Source: Branchiostoma floridae (Eukaryota > Chordata > Leptocardii > Amphioxiformes > Branchiostomatidae). From it: a stretch of DNA of 64,000 nucleotides. Of the stretch, positions 12,162-23,160 are shown one piece after another. Location of the stretch: the NCBI RefSeq assembly GCF_000003815.2, contig NC_049983.1, positions 24,564,915 through 24,628,914 of the forward strand. The letters are read 5' to 3'. Below the pieces are notes generated by a model. The model did no database searches. It was given only the letters and a program-made list of their open reading frames with translations, and was not told the DNA's origin. The number at the start of each line of letters is the position of its first letter. Positions within the stretch are counted from its first letter, which is position 1. The translations under genes and the position numbers were made by a program.

Positions 12162-12382
12162 CTCAAACCGTAGAGCACGTCTCCGTTGGGAAAGATGCGG
12201 ATGAGCCTGTTGTCCACGGTGACGGTGTGAAGGAAAGATTGCTTGGCGTTCACAAGGAAGATATCCGGCACCCACAGCTTCTCCACGAGCCGGCCGTCCA
12301 GACTCAGGGTCCGGTTCACTCCGCGGAATATCAGCCGGTCGTCGTTCCAGTACTGGCGCAGAAACAGGGTGATGGTGTAGTC
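12162..12382 (-). CDS. Gene A exon 3 (221 bp): binding loops D and A
   Basis: Begins [19 protein letters not shown] (loop D region), then an N-glycosylation sequon (NRT), [17 protein letters not shown] (loop A) and [20 protein letters not shown]. Every block is diagnostic of the extracellular ligand-binding domain of anion-selective Cys-loop receptors and is closest, by eye, to GABA-A beta and insect LCCH3/RDL-type subunits. Acceptor CCCAAAG|GACTAC; donor AG|GTACAC. The length of 221 bp equals the vertebrate GABA-A exon for this segment. Notable residues: the loop D Arg (LFLRQ) is the type found in GlyR, RDL and GABA-A alpha rather than the Gln of beta, and the position of beta-subunit loop A Tyr97 holds Phe. 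A long GGAT microsatellite begins about 50 bp downstream of the donor. Confidence 0.94.
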
Positions 12383-12524
12383 CTTTGGGAGAAGACAGAA
12401 TAGTGCTTCATCAGTACCTAAATAAAGTCGGTGTTGAATATTTGCAACCCATGATTATAACACGTCATAAAACATTTCAGAATTGATGTTTGTTTATTTT
12501 ATTTATTTATTTATTATATTTCAG

Positions 12525-12604
12525 CCATACATAGTATGGTGAAATATATTGTATTCGTAATGTTTCTTTCTTTCTTTCTTTCTCCTGTCAAATTTTCAAA
12601 GTGA
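12525..12604. repeat. Direct repeat flanking the satellite, left copy
   Basis: About 75-80 bp including gaaatatattgtattcgtaa and ctcctgtcaaattttcaaag, repeated at 14086-14158 in the same orientation. It sits directly before the satellite. An ATTT-rich microsatellite precedes it (12490-12515) and a TTTC run lies within it. Confidence 0.8.
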
Positions 12605-13725
12605 ATCATCTCCGTCGTTCGTAAACCGAATGACCTAAAATTTGGCACAATGGTAGAGTGGGCTAATACCCTCGGGTGTTTTTTCCAATTTTTTCATATC
12701 TGTCTCTTAAGAGGTTTTATTAAGGTTTTTTGGTCAATTTTAGACCAAAACTGTAAATTTTGGCCCCTGTACCCTGGTATTACAACCAAATGAGCTGAAA
12801 TTTGACACAGATGTGCCTTGATAATGCCCCCATATAAATTCAATAATACTTTTGGTGTACAGTACAACAAAATGCTTATTTTTGCGTTTTTTTGGCCAAT
12901 TTTTGACCAAAAAAGGACATTTTTGGCTCCTGTACCTTGGTATTACAACCGAATGAGCTGAAATTTGACACAGATGTGCCTTGATAATCCCCCCATATAA
13001 GTTCAATAACACTTTTGGTGTACATTGCAACAAAATGCTTATTTTTCGCGATTTTTTTAAAATCATTTTTTGACCAAAGAAGGACACTTTTGACTCCTGT
13101 ACCTTGGTATTACAACCGAATGAGCTGAAATTTGACACAGATGTGCCTTGATAATGCCCCCATATAAATTCAATAACACTTTTGGTGTACAGTACAACAA
13201 AATGCTTATTTTTGCGATTTTTTCCCCAATTTTTGACCAAAAAAGGACACTTTTGGCTCCTGTACCTTGGTATTACAACCGAATGAGCTGAAATTTGACA
13301 CAAATGTGCCTTGATAATCCCTCCATATAAATTCAGATTGCTGTAGAGTCCAACAAAATGCTTATTTTTGCGATTTTTTGGCCATTTCTTTTCCAAAAAA
13401 GGACACTTTTGGCTCCTGTACCCTGCAGCTGGTTTTAAAACCAAATGTTCTGAAATTTAGTATAGGAGTGCCATACACATATGCGCACATGGATTCATCA
13501 ACACTTTAAGCATACAGTACAACAAAATACTTAATTTTGCGATTATTTGGCCATTTTATGACCAAAAACGTACACCTTTGGCCCCTGTACCCTGGTTTTA
13601 AAACCAAATGACCTAAATTTGGGTAAAAGGGTGCACTAGATACTTATTCAAATGACACATATATAATTTTTGGCATAAACATCTTCAAAATGATATATTT
13701 GGGGATTTTTTGTCATTCTCCAATT
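12605..13725. repeat. Satellite: about 7 tandem units of ~163 bp
   Basis: Unit starts (position of the taaaacc/tacaacc word) are near 12622, 12781, 12944, 13111, 13274, 13436 and 13599, so spacings are 159-167 bp. Each unit carries gaatgagctgaaatttgaca, cagatgtgccttgataatg and tgtacagtacaacaaaatgc. The central four units are most alike and the outer ones more diverged, the usual pattern of unequal exchange. An accidental 234-codon open frame crosses the array; since 163 is not a multiple of 3, it does not repeat in one frame and is not a gene. Confidence 0.92.
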
Positions 13726-14085
13726 TACGGGACTTGTTTTGGAAATTCTTGGCGTTCAGTGCGTTCCATATATGGCAAACAAAGCAATAACTCCCGCCCT
13801 GGGCGACAGGTGGCAGCTGTCGGTCTGCTAATTAATTGAATTGCGCCGCCAGCCAATCAGCGAAGAGGAAGGAACACTTCGTCGCCAATTGGTATTAAAA
13901 CAACTAGTGACACAACACTTGCCAAACAAAGCGCGATTTTCCAAAACTGAAGCTGATTGGCTAACATTGTCACGTGTGTATGTAGACGCAACCATGCATA
14001 TTTGGGAGGATTTTGAAATTTATGTTACTCAATAAAAGGTACTGCAAAGAATATAGGAAGACAATATGTGCATTATTTATATGTT

Positions 14086-14158
14086 GGCAATACGTAGCAT
14101 GATGAAATATATTGTGTTCGTAATGTATCTTCTTTCTCCTGTCAAATTTTCAAAGTGA
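14086..14158. repeat. Direct repeat flanking the satellite, right copy
   Basis: Second copy of the 12525-12604 block (gaaatatattgtgttcgtaa, ctcctgtcaaattttcaaag), about 360 bp past the end of the satellite. It is slightly diverged and lacks three of the TTTC units. Confidence 0.8.
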
Positions 14159-15192
14159 TGTGTCACCCTGTGCCCGGTTTAAAATTGTAGTTTGCGAGGA
14201 TTTGGAGTTCAGACAGGGTCATTTGAGCGGTAGCGGACGGTACGCGTGCATTGAACGTTAGAATACAAGTCTTTGTCATTGAATTTACCAACACTCCGCA
14301 TGGCAATTGAATATGAATCATTTTCGGCAGATTTTACTTTGGTAGGGTTAGTTGAGACAATCGAGAAAATGATATTTGGCGGAAAACGCGAGGAAATTGG
14401 CCAGTTTGCGTTTAGTTTTGATACGTAAGTTTGACAGTGGCGAGAATAACTTCATGTTAAAATGTTCAATTTTTGCGCAGGGGTGACTTGGAACAGTCCA
14501 ATGTTGCGTGGAAATGGGTATGGCTGAAATATGCTGTATTTGCACCCAAGCAAATGTCGGCCTTTCTAGTTCATTTAATGTCTGATTTATTTCAAGTATA
14601 GATATAATTTCTGATGTATTTAAAGTCAATTGCAGTTCCGTGCTCTTCTTGCTTTGTCAAGCATTTCTTAAAAGTAAAGCTTAGCTTCAGTTATTTAATT
14701 TGCTTATCTCGATTTACATAAGTATATCTAAGTATCTTACGGAAACACCGTGCACTTGATCACAAATGCTTGCTACCCAGCTGTGATTATACACTTTTTC
14801 AAACAGCATTGTGTGTCTGTGATGCATCTTCCATAAGATAAGGTAAAATAAGGTGCTTAAGTCTGCTAGTAAGTAAGACAACGTACTATAGGGAAATATA
14901 ACCGCCAATTTCGTTTAAGATTCAACGACATGTTTCTAATAATCATTAAGATACCTTCAAAATTAACGGAGATTCATGAATAGGGAACTGCCGGTAGAAC
15001 GTTTGAAAAAGAAATTAAGAGAAGATTCACTGTATACATCAACATTTATGTTTAACTGGAATGCACGGCGGCAATCTAAGTCTTCATAATGTATTCGTTA
15101 CACGATGCGCTTCTGTTTTTCCAAGCGTTCCCATGTAGATTAATAAAGGGTTAATGCCCCGCCCCGAGGTGTATATGGTGAGATAATCCCTG

Positions 15193-15292
15193 NNNNNNNN
15201 NNNNNNNNNNNNNNNNNNNNNNNNNNNNNNNNNNNNNNNNNNNNNNNNNNNNNNNNNNNNNNNNNNNNNNNNNNNNNNNNNNNNNNNNNNNN
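15193..15292. other. Assembly gap 1 (100 N)
   Basis: Exactly 100 N, the usual placeholder for a gap of unknown size, within gene A's second intron. Confidence 1.
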
Positions 15293-15622
15293 CAGCATCA
15301 ACATGTGGCTTATTTGCAATACAAACTACATGTATTAAGTGGAGTCCTGGTACCCCCCATGCAGAGCCTTTTCACTTGGGCACGACAAAGTACGTATATA
15401 TGAAGTGATTTAGGAAGGTACCGGCTTAATCACGTTAGAAAGCCATAATGAAAATGTGTAAAATCAGCATAATTCCTTTTCAAGTATCCCTATATTCCCC
15501 ATGTGGAGCCTTAATTAACATAACCAATCAATCATAATATTTTTGACAGTTATGCATGGTTTACACACAAACAACAGTACAAAAAAAAATCATGACTGTC
15601 CCCTGTATAATGGTGCGGTCCA

Positions 15623-15658
15623 AAAAGTGGTCGGTTATTAGAATAACCGACCACTTTT
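15623..15658. repeat. Perfect 17-bp-arm palindrome
   Basis: aaaagtggtcggttatt, a 2-base spacer, and its exact reverse complement. It is too long and exact for chance in 64 kb. It could be two abutting terminal repeats of a deleted transposon or an extruding hairpin. Confidence 0.6.
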
Positions 15659-16150
15659 GAGGTTACTGCCTGATAACCGATGGGAAATGGGGGCCTCTGA
15701 TTGGCCAACTCCATCTGGCTATATGATAATATTCAATACATCCCCACCATGCTTCGTACATGAAAACAGTGCGCCGCTTTACCGGATGTTATTCCTCATG
15801 CAGAATACGGAACACTCTAATTCCCTACATGATGCATATGGTAGACCCCGACCTTCCGTGTATGGCAAGTGACTTTGAGGAAAAGACACCGATTTATTAA
15901 TAACATTATGCAGAGTTTCATCCGCCCAATGGAAAATTGAATACCCATACAGAATGACTGTATCCCAAAGGTCATGCGGAGACGACTACTTCAAATAAGA
16001 GCCTGTCCCGAATCGATCTGCTGAGCAACAGTTGGTGCGTACTTTGGCTCATGGATTATCTAGTCTTGACAAAGCGGCAGAATATATTACCGGGAGCTTA
16101 TCTTCCAATCAAGGCGATGCTATGCGATACATGGCTTTCTTCCAAACCTG

Positions 16151-16413
16151 CCGTTTCCATTGTTTCCTAGACATAAGAATTGCATTTTAATGGTCCTCAT
16201 AACACTAGCAAATTAAATCACGAACGTCCTGTCTATCACATCGGGAGAATGTGAATCAGCTGATAAAGGCACCGTTGCCATTCCCATTGTTTCGTAGATA
16301 ACAGAATTTGCATTTTAATGGTCCCCATGACACTAGCAAATTAAATCACAAAAGCCTTGTCTATATTTCATTGGGAAGAAAACAATGTGAATCAACAGAA
16401 TAAGGTACCGTTG
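16151..16413. repeat. Tandem duplication, two ~122-bp units
   Basis: Units start near 16151 and 16272. Shared blocks are cattttaatggtcc, acactagcaaattaaatcac and gtgaatca. Confidence 0.7.
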
Positions 16414-16789
16414 TTTCTAATCATTTTTTATAACATTTTTATAATCATATGTGTTACCGAACATTACTTTTCATATAGTCTACAAAGACACAAGTGGTAT
16501 GCTTCATCTTTGACAATCTTATTCTTCCTTTAAAGATAGAAATATAAATTGCATTACTGCTGAATATTCCCGGGAAGATAATTTGATAAGCGGGTCGGAT
16601 GACAACCGTGCACTCAGATAGCACGCCTGCATCGCGGCTGATTAGATCTGTACGTGCTTTTAGCCACGATACTATTGATTCCGTCATATGACATTGCCCT
16701 TGTACTATCGCTGATTCGTGACTAGACACGGAATACATACAAAAAGAGTGGAAAGGCCGAATTTCAAGACAATACAGAAAAAAACGTAA

Positions 16790-16980
16790 AGGTAGTATCT
16801 CACTGCACTCGGGGCACCGGTGAGGCACTGCGGGGTTCGAAAGATACTCAAAGAATTTCAGAGATAAAGAACGAATTTTCTCAAGTTTTGTCTTCTAAGT
16901 CATCCTTTTACATATTACGCAATATCTTAATTATAATCGGAGAAAATAACACAACAGTGCCGTAGTGAACGGAGTACTTT
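16790..16980 (+). mobile_element. MITE family 2, copy B (right end missing)
   Basis: Starts ggtagtatctcactgcactc, then ggggcaccgg, ggttcgaaagatactc, gagataaagaacgaattttc and aataacacaacagtgccg. It loses similarity to the family after about 16980, before the right terminal repeat. Confidence 0.75.
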
Positions 16981-18548
16981 CATAAAATGAAACTATTATC
17001 AAAGAGTCTAAACTGACATGTAGTGATCAAAGTGATGTCATTGCTCTTGATCATCTGGTAATATCCCCATCCAAACAAATGAAATGTTCAATAGGGACAT
17101 TAAGTATGGCAATACGTCTATCCTCAAAGTTCCTATTCATGTCCATGCAACAAGTAGAAGACTTCTGAAAACAATGATGTTTTGTTGGAAATATATAAAC
17201 TCGTGCACGTCTTGCAAACGCAACGGATTGAAATGTTTATTTTACATACGGGAAACCTATACGTATGATACTATATATCAAATGTAATTTTTCTGCTTAA
17301 CATTAACAAATTGGAACAGGTATTGTGTATGTCAACGTGTACGTGCATGGCGGTTAAAATTATTTCTGGTATCTAAATATCCTAAAAGAACCGAATTTAT
17401 GTATGCACAAGACTTAAGATAACCTTACTATGCATAATATACTATACAATTTTATTTTGAAGCCAGTACATATTAGATGTTGGCATCATAATAGTACCAA
17501 ATGTATCCATAGTAGACTTGTAAACCGTCCACAATTCGAAAGACTTTCTGAATGAGTAAATGCAGGATTTCGCTGTGTCCATGCTGGGGAATGGAGACTT
17601 ATGTTGTCCAATTTCCCTCGGCCCGGATTTCCGGACTACTTATCCTACAAACCGATTGAGTTACATCTTCCAACCACAGAGGGGAATCCAAGCCCTAACG
17701 TACGTAATGTAGATAGATACAGCAGGAATAGGGGAGTTGATTACAAATGTGCTCCATACAGACTGGGAGAAGCCATGTTATCCCTCCGTATCAACTTCCA
17801 TTTCCAGGGATTTCCAGCAATCTGACCGGAGGTTGGGAGAGACGTCTGTTCATTTTGAAACTCATGCTGCAGAGGAACAATAAGCGTTTGACTACCGCGA
17901 TGGGATCAACGGAGGTCAGGAATTGGAATTGTTTGCTCAACTTTGTTGCTCATAAAAATACTACAATTAATAGAAAATATCTATTTTAGTAGAGTTTTCA
18001 AAGGTTTGGAGAATGTAGAATGTTAGCTATAGGAAGATACATGTATCAAAGCTTGCAATACCAAATTGTGTCTCCCATAAGATGTCTTGGCTATTGTTGT
18101 AGGTCCTCAAATTGCAATACAAGAAATCAACAGGATGAACAACCGGTTATTGGTGCGACATTACTTTAACACAACTACCCGCCCAAGTGCTCTTCTGTTA
18201 GCTGTTTTATATTTTCTCATATAATCCCAAAAACAGACTTATCGTGGCAAGGTCTTGTAGCCATTTTTTTTTAAAATTTATTCTCCTGTCGATTCGAAAG
18301 ATGAGCAGGCAGACAGGCATTTACCTGTTTGCCTGACCTGGACGTGACTTTTTATGGTAAAGGAGGGGTGTGCAATTCCTTCTCCACCCTCTCGTCTACT
18401 GGAGCACTTAGTCTCACAGGGACAGAACTGGTCTGAGCAATAACTCCCACCCACGAAGTGTAGATTATGTTGACCCTATTTACACGTGCATCTTCAAGAG
18501 TCTACAAAACAATTGAAGTTAGATAACACGTTCTATGGTGGCACGTAT

Positions 18549-18780
18549 GAATAAATACATGAATGAAGACCTTTATTGTACATACATACCCACTGGGCTA
18601 AGTACAGGTCGCAACAAAATAATAGTTGACAGTTATATCAAATATATACGTTATATACAAGTTTTATTGACACGACAAAAAGTACAGTCACTTTTGTATG
18701 GGCAGCTATCAATTACAACCAAAAAAGAAGAGAGAAAGAATACCGACTATACAATTCTACTAATCAAACAGAATAGAATA
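18549..18780 (-). mobile_element. LINE 3' tail with hairpin terminus
   Basis: Minus-strand reading ends cctgtacttagcccagtggg followed by tatgtatgtacaataaaggtcttcattcatg and a short AT-rich tail. It has the same terminal design (AGCCC, GGG, CAATAAA) as the other tails in the window. The 5' limit is uncertain because no coding remnant was seen. Confidence 0.6.
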
Positions 18781-20167
18781 ATAATATTCTACTAATTAAA
18801 CAACATAGGATAATGAGGAAAAACCTCTATACAATCAGGTGGGGCTAAACGCGTCACTATCTTTTCTAATCACACTGCAATCGTTTATGTATTTACTAAT
18901 TTTAGCATTATGAGGACTGTCGCATCTAAAGATGTAGTCAAATCTTCTACGTTATATAATGTTAATCAACATCACAATCATATTCTACTAAGTGAATTAG
19001 ACTTCCTTTCTCCTCTCTTTTTGTACTACTGAAAATGTAGGAACAGATATGTTGTACAAATCCATTAGGAATATGAATTTGTCTCTGTTACTTATGTGTA
19101 TGAAATACGTTAACTATCTGTCTATAATGTTCAGCTCCTGTTTTCTTGACTGTGTAGTTTACACTCTGTTCACCTTATATTCCTCTTAGATTACAATATC
19201 GACCTTTTCGTTGTTTCAGAAGATTGCTATTATTTCTTCCTGTTTCAAATGTAATTTGTGGCAGCTGATTCGTAGCTCTGGCAGCTGATTCGTACTTGTG
19301 TTAAAGCTACTGCCGCATGCGCCACGCTATGGCTTTTACGACAGGTGAGCCCGACTGCCTCACGAGAAGAAACATTGTCGATGACCAGCTCTGTCATAGC
19401 CGAATGCCGTGCGGCGCATGCGACTTCGTTTTGGTGATGGTGCTCCATTTTTCGACAGTTACGAATACCACCCAACACACCGTTGGCCCTTTCAACCTTG
19501 GACGTCTGATCAAAACAAATCAAAGCCTGGGAATGACTACTGGGACCACAATACGTCTGTTTTTTGTGACATCTGACATTGGGCGGCATGGATGTTCATG
19601 TCACCCAAGGGCACTGGCTGTACTGTTGATAGAGCAGACAGGAGCTTGCAAAAACGAAGTCAACATTCCCGATGATGGGCGAGCCACACACAGCAGACAG
19701 TAATACATTCTGATGTTAGAAGCTACCATCATTTTCGGTGAGGATTAGGGTGGGACGGCAGAGGCATTACGTGCTGTATGTGTCTAGCATATTTCATTTG
19801 ATTTGAATTGGCCTTCTGGCAGGCCCTGATGGTTATTTTGACAGGGAAGGGCGTTGTATGCACAAAGTCAATATATCTGAATCCTACCCGAGGCGAGGCT
19901 GCGGGCATGACAAATAGCGAAGCGGGGTGGAAAATACACCGCCTACAAATATGTGACGGGAATAGAAGAAGGCACTTTGTCGGAGCTGAATATTCTGTGG
20001 TCAAGGTGAATAACCTGTAGGCAGCTGGCTCACTGTCTGTCAACTAAAAACCGATTCATATGATGGTTGGCTTGATGGACAAAGATTTTCGGGTACATCC
20101 ATGTGTTGTTTTGTTATATCATACTTACGGGTCGATTACACGAACTGTATACACATATTTCTAACAT

Positions 20168-20168
20168 G

Positions 20169-20224
<56 letters not shown>

Positions 20225-20302
20225 CAGAGAGAGAAGAGAGAGATAGAGAGAGAGAGAGAGATAGAGGTGGAGAGAGAGTGGGGGAGAGAGGGTGAGAGAG
20301 GG
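20168..20302. repeat. (TA)n then (GA)n microsatellite
   Basis: About 22 bp of TA followed by about 110 bp of GA-rich repeat with a few interruptions, in gene A's second intron. Confidence 0.95.
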
Positions 20303-20612
20303 GGGCAGTAAGTACATGCCTTGTCACAAATATGGGTAGTCATACAAAACAGATGGTGCCACCACGCCTTACTCTTTGCACTTAGCGGAAAACAAAAGTA
20401 GAGGAAAATGAGGCCAATTGTCTCGTTTGTTGTATGTTCTCCCGACTAGCTAATTTAAGAAAAACATGTTCTCTGATTGATTGAAGTGATGAAAGTTCCC
20501 TGACCATCAATTATCTAAATGGATTTTCTTACCCTGGGCTATCAAGAAAGAAGGCTGTTTATTGAGCGACCTACATTCCTAGCTAAAATTGCAGGTGGAC
20601 TGATTAACGGGA

Positions 20613-23160
20613 TTTTTTTATTTATTTGAACTTCACCATATTGTGTTTACAAAATGGTAGGGAGGCAAAAACAGGTAAAACCTTTACTAGTTGCCTCCCG
20701 TGCAACTAAATTATACAATAATAGAAAAATAATCATAATGATAACAAATAATAACAATTGTACAATCAAATAATAATGATTTTGTCAACGACAATAAAAG
20801 CAAATATACAATAATAACAAATGTAAAGAAATAAATCATAGAAATAATGGTAAGATGAAATATGAAATATCTAGAAAGGTGTACAACTGGGACACTGACA
20901 GTGGGTGACCCAAGTACATACGTCGTTGGAGTTAAATCTGTCGTTGGTAAGAGAGAGATAGTGGACTAGGATTGCTTTCTTAAAGGTATTAATTGTAACA
21001 TCTGGGGAAAGTTTTAGAGTTCTAATGTTGAGGGGTAAAGCGTTCCAGATGTGAACGTTCTTGGAAGAAATAGTTTTTAAACGTAGTGGTGAGACATTTT
21101 TGGGGCTGGAGCTTGGCTTGTGAGTTGGATCTTAGGGATGTGAGTGGAAAACTTATATATTGATGAATGTCAATACCGTATTGTCCCAAGAAACATTTAA
21201 ATAGGAAGGATAAGTCTAATAATTCTCTGCGGTAAGATAGAGGTAAGAGTTGGCAGTAGATCAATCTATCCCTGTAATCAGTTGTATGGTTGTTGAGAAT
21301 GTATTTTGTAGCACGTCTTTGGACTTTTTCAAGGGAAGTAATTAAGTTATGAGTGTGGGGGGACCAGATCAACGAGCAATATTCGAGTTTGGGCCTAACT
21401 AGTGTAATATATAGGATTTTCTTAACATTTGCAGGGGCATGGTAACCAACAGATCTCTTAATAAAGCCGAGGGTCGAGTTGGCACTAGCTGTGATGTTTT
21501 TTATATGACTCTTAAAAGATAGGCAGTTGGACATAGTTACACCTAGGTCATTAAATTCCGTAACTGATGAGAGCACTTGTCCCTCAATTTCGTAGTCATA
21601 GAGCACTGGTGTTTTAGACCTACAGATAGTGAGCACGTTACATTTAGAGGTATTAAATTTCATCATCCATGTGACACTCCATTCGACCATGTTGTCAATA
21701 TCATGCTGAAGGGAAATACAATCAGCTGGTGATGAAATTTGCTTGTAACATTTTGAGTCATCAGCATAAAGGGCCATGGGACATTCTATAGTAGAGGGCA
21801 GGTCATTAATATAAAGTAAAAAAAGTAGAGGTCCCAAAATGGAACCTTGTGGGACTCCGGATATTACAGGAAGCCAGTCTGAAGAAACTCCTTCAATGAC
21901 TACTCGTTGTCTTCTATTAGACAGATAATCAGAGAACCAATTTAGGAGATTCGAGTGGAATCCAAATGTCTTAAGTTTGTGTACAAGAAGGTGATGTGGA
22001 ATGCTGTCAAAAGCTTTGGAAAAGTCGAGGTAAATTATATCTATCTGGCCACTGTGATCCAAAGTTGTCCCGACGGTTTGAAAGGTTTCCAATAGTTGGG
22101 TAGTAGTAGATTTTCCTTTAATAAAGCCATGTTGTAGTGGGTGAATTTGGTCTTGAAGGTGAGGGAAAATACGGTTAAAAATGCAACGTTCCATAACCTT
22201 GCTTACTACACTGAGTAAGGAAATGGGTCGATAGTTTTCAACAGAGTCTTTACTGCCTTTCTTAAAGACGGGACAGACGTTGGCTTCTTTCCATTTAGCT
22301 GGAACTATGCCCGATTGAATACTTTTGTTGAAGATAGCAGTAAGTTGAGGAGCTAATACGTGTGCACCCTCGCGTAGGATCACTGGGGATATAGAGTCAG
22401 GGCCAATAGCTTTTGTACAATCTAAGGTAAGCAAGACATCTAGAACTTCCTTGATTGTAAAGTCAATGTTGCCGAGGAAGGGATGTCTCCAAGCACTGAT
22501 CTCAGGGAGAGGCTGATTTACTACAGGGGTAGTAAAAACAGAGAAGAAGAACTTGTTAAACAGATTTGCTTTATCAGTAGGTGTCGTTCCTTGATAATGT
22601 TTGTATTTCAGAATTTGTGGCAAGCAATGTGATTTTGTTTTATTTTTAAAGAAAGTCCAAAATTTCTTAGGATTATTATTGACCAAGGATCCCAAGTTCT
22701 CAAGAAACAGTTTGTACTTGTAATGAATAAGTTTTTGTAGACCATTTCTAAGTTTCCGGAACTTATGCCAGTGGGCTGGGCGATTAGTTTTCTTTGCCCT
22801 TCGCCATGCAGTCAACTTCTTATTTCTAAGATGGTAGACATCACCATCACACCATGGCATGGAATAAGAATTTTTTATTTTAGCTTTTGGTACATGGTTT
22901 TCAACCAAGCCACACAAACATTGTAACCACGTATCCCAACAGTCATCAATGCTATCAGATTCTACAAAGCCTTGAGAACCGAGAGTGTCTCTGAGACTTT
23001 GTCGTAGGTTATCAAAGTTGCATTTTTTATACTGGTAGACATGTCTTTTCATGTTTGATTGACGGAATACCGTACGAAAATTCAGGTCAAACTGTAGAAT
23101 AGTGTGATCAGTAGGAAAATCAGATGATACTTTTTCAACTTTGGAACATTTTTCAGGAAC
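20613..23160 (-). mobile_element. 5'-truncated LINE (non-LTR retrotransposon, jockey/CR1-like)
   Basis: About 2.55 kb on the minus strand, the same strand as gene A, inside its second intron. The 5' end (about 23160) falls within the C-terminal part of an apurinic-type endonuclease: the first readable residues include FPTDHTILQFDL, the terminal (S/T)DH motif. The reverse transcriptase follows. The 3' UTR has a stem-loop (gggaggca at about 20660 paired with tgcctccc at about 20693, plus-strand reading) and the element ends at 20613-20630 in a short AAATAAATAAAAAAA tail. Abrupt 5' truncation is normal for LINE insertion. Target-site duplications were not resolved. Confidence 0.9.
20871..23160 (-). 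pseudogene. LINE ORF2: endonuclease tail plus reverse transcriptase, one frameshift
   Basis: Reverse transcriptase for target-primed retrotransposition. An uninterrupted stretch of 676 codons begins at a Met at 23052 and the frame is open back to 23160. Motifs in order, numbered from that Met: AIGPDSI at 215-221, ENYRPISLLSV at 272-282, LDFSKAFDS at 342-350, SGVPQGSILGP at 398-408, and the catalytic ALYADD at 427-432. At about 21060 the frame breaks. The usual C-terminal block continues one frame over as HIWNALPLNI and a Cys-rich end (CTWVTHCQCPSC), stopping at 20871-20873. So one small indel separates this copy from an intact 3' half. With the endonuclease lost and the frame broken it is a dead copy, though evidently young. 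Confidence 0.88.

Larger units (their letters stand above)
14159..20167. other. Gene A intron 2, left part
   Basis: Apart from the gap, palindrome, duplications, MITE copy B and LINE tail listed separately, no gene or repeat was recognised. A 20-bp duplication (gcagctgattcgta...) lies at 19260-19290. Confidence 0.5.

Noticed and set aside
11490-12319. Long open frames (168-261 codons) of His-Pro-Ser-Ile repeats, and Met-Asp-Gly-Trp repeats on the other strand
   Set aside because: They are the GGAT microsatellite read in every frame; only the segment past 12162 is coding, as a receptor exon.
12740-13444. 234-codon minus-strand frame with repeated peptides
   Set aside because: It crosses a 163-bp satellite whose period is not a multiple of 3, there is no family motif, and it sits inside the intron of gene A.
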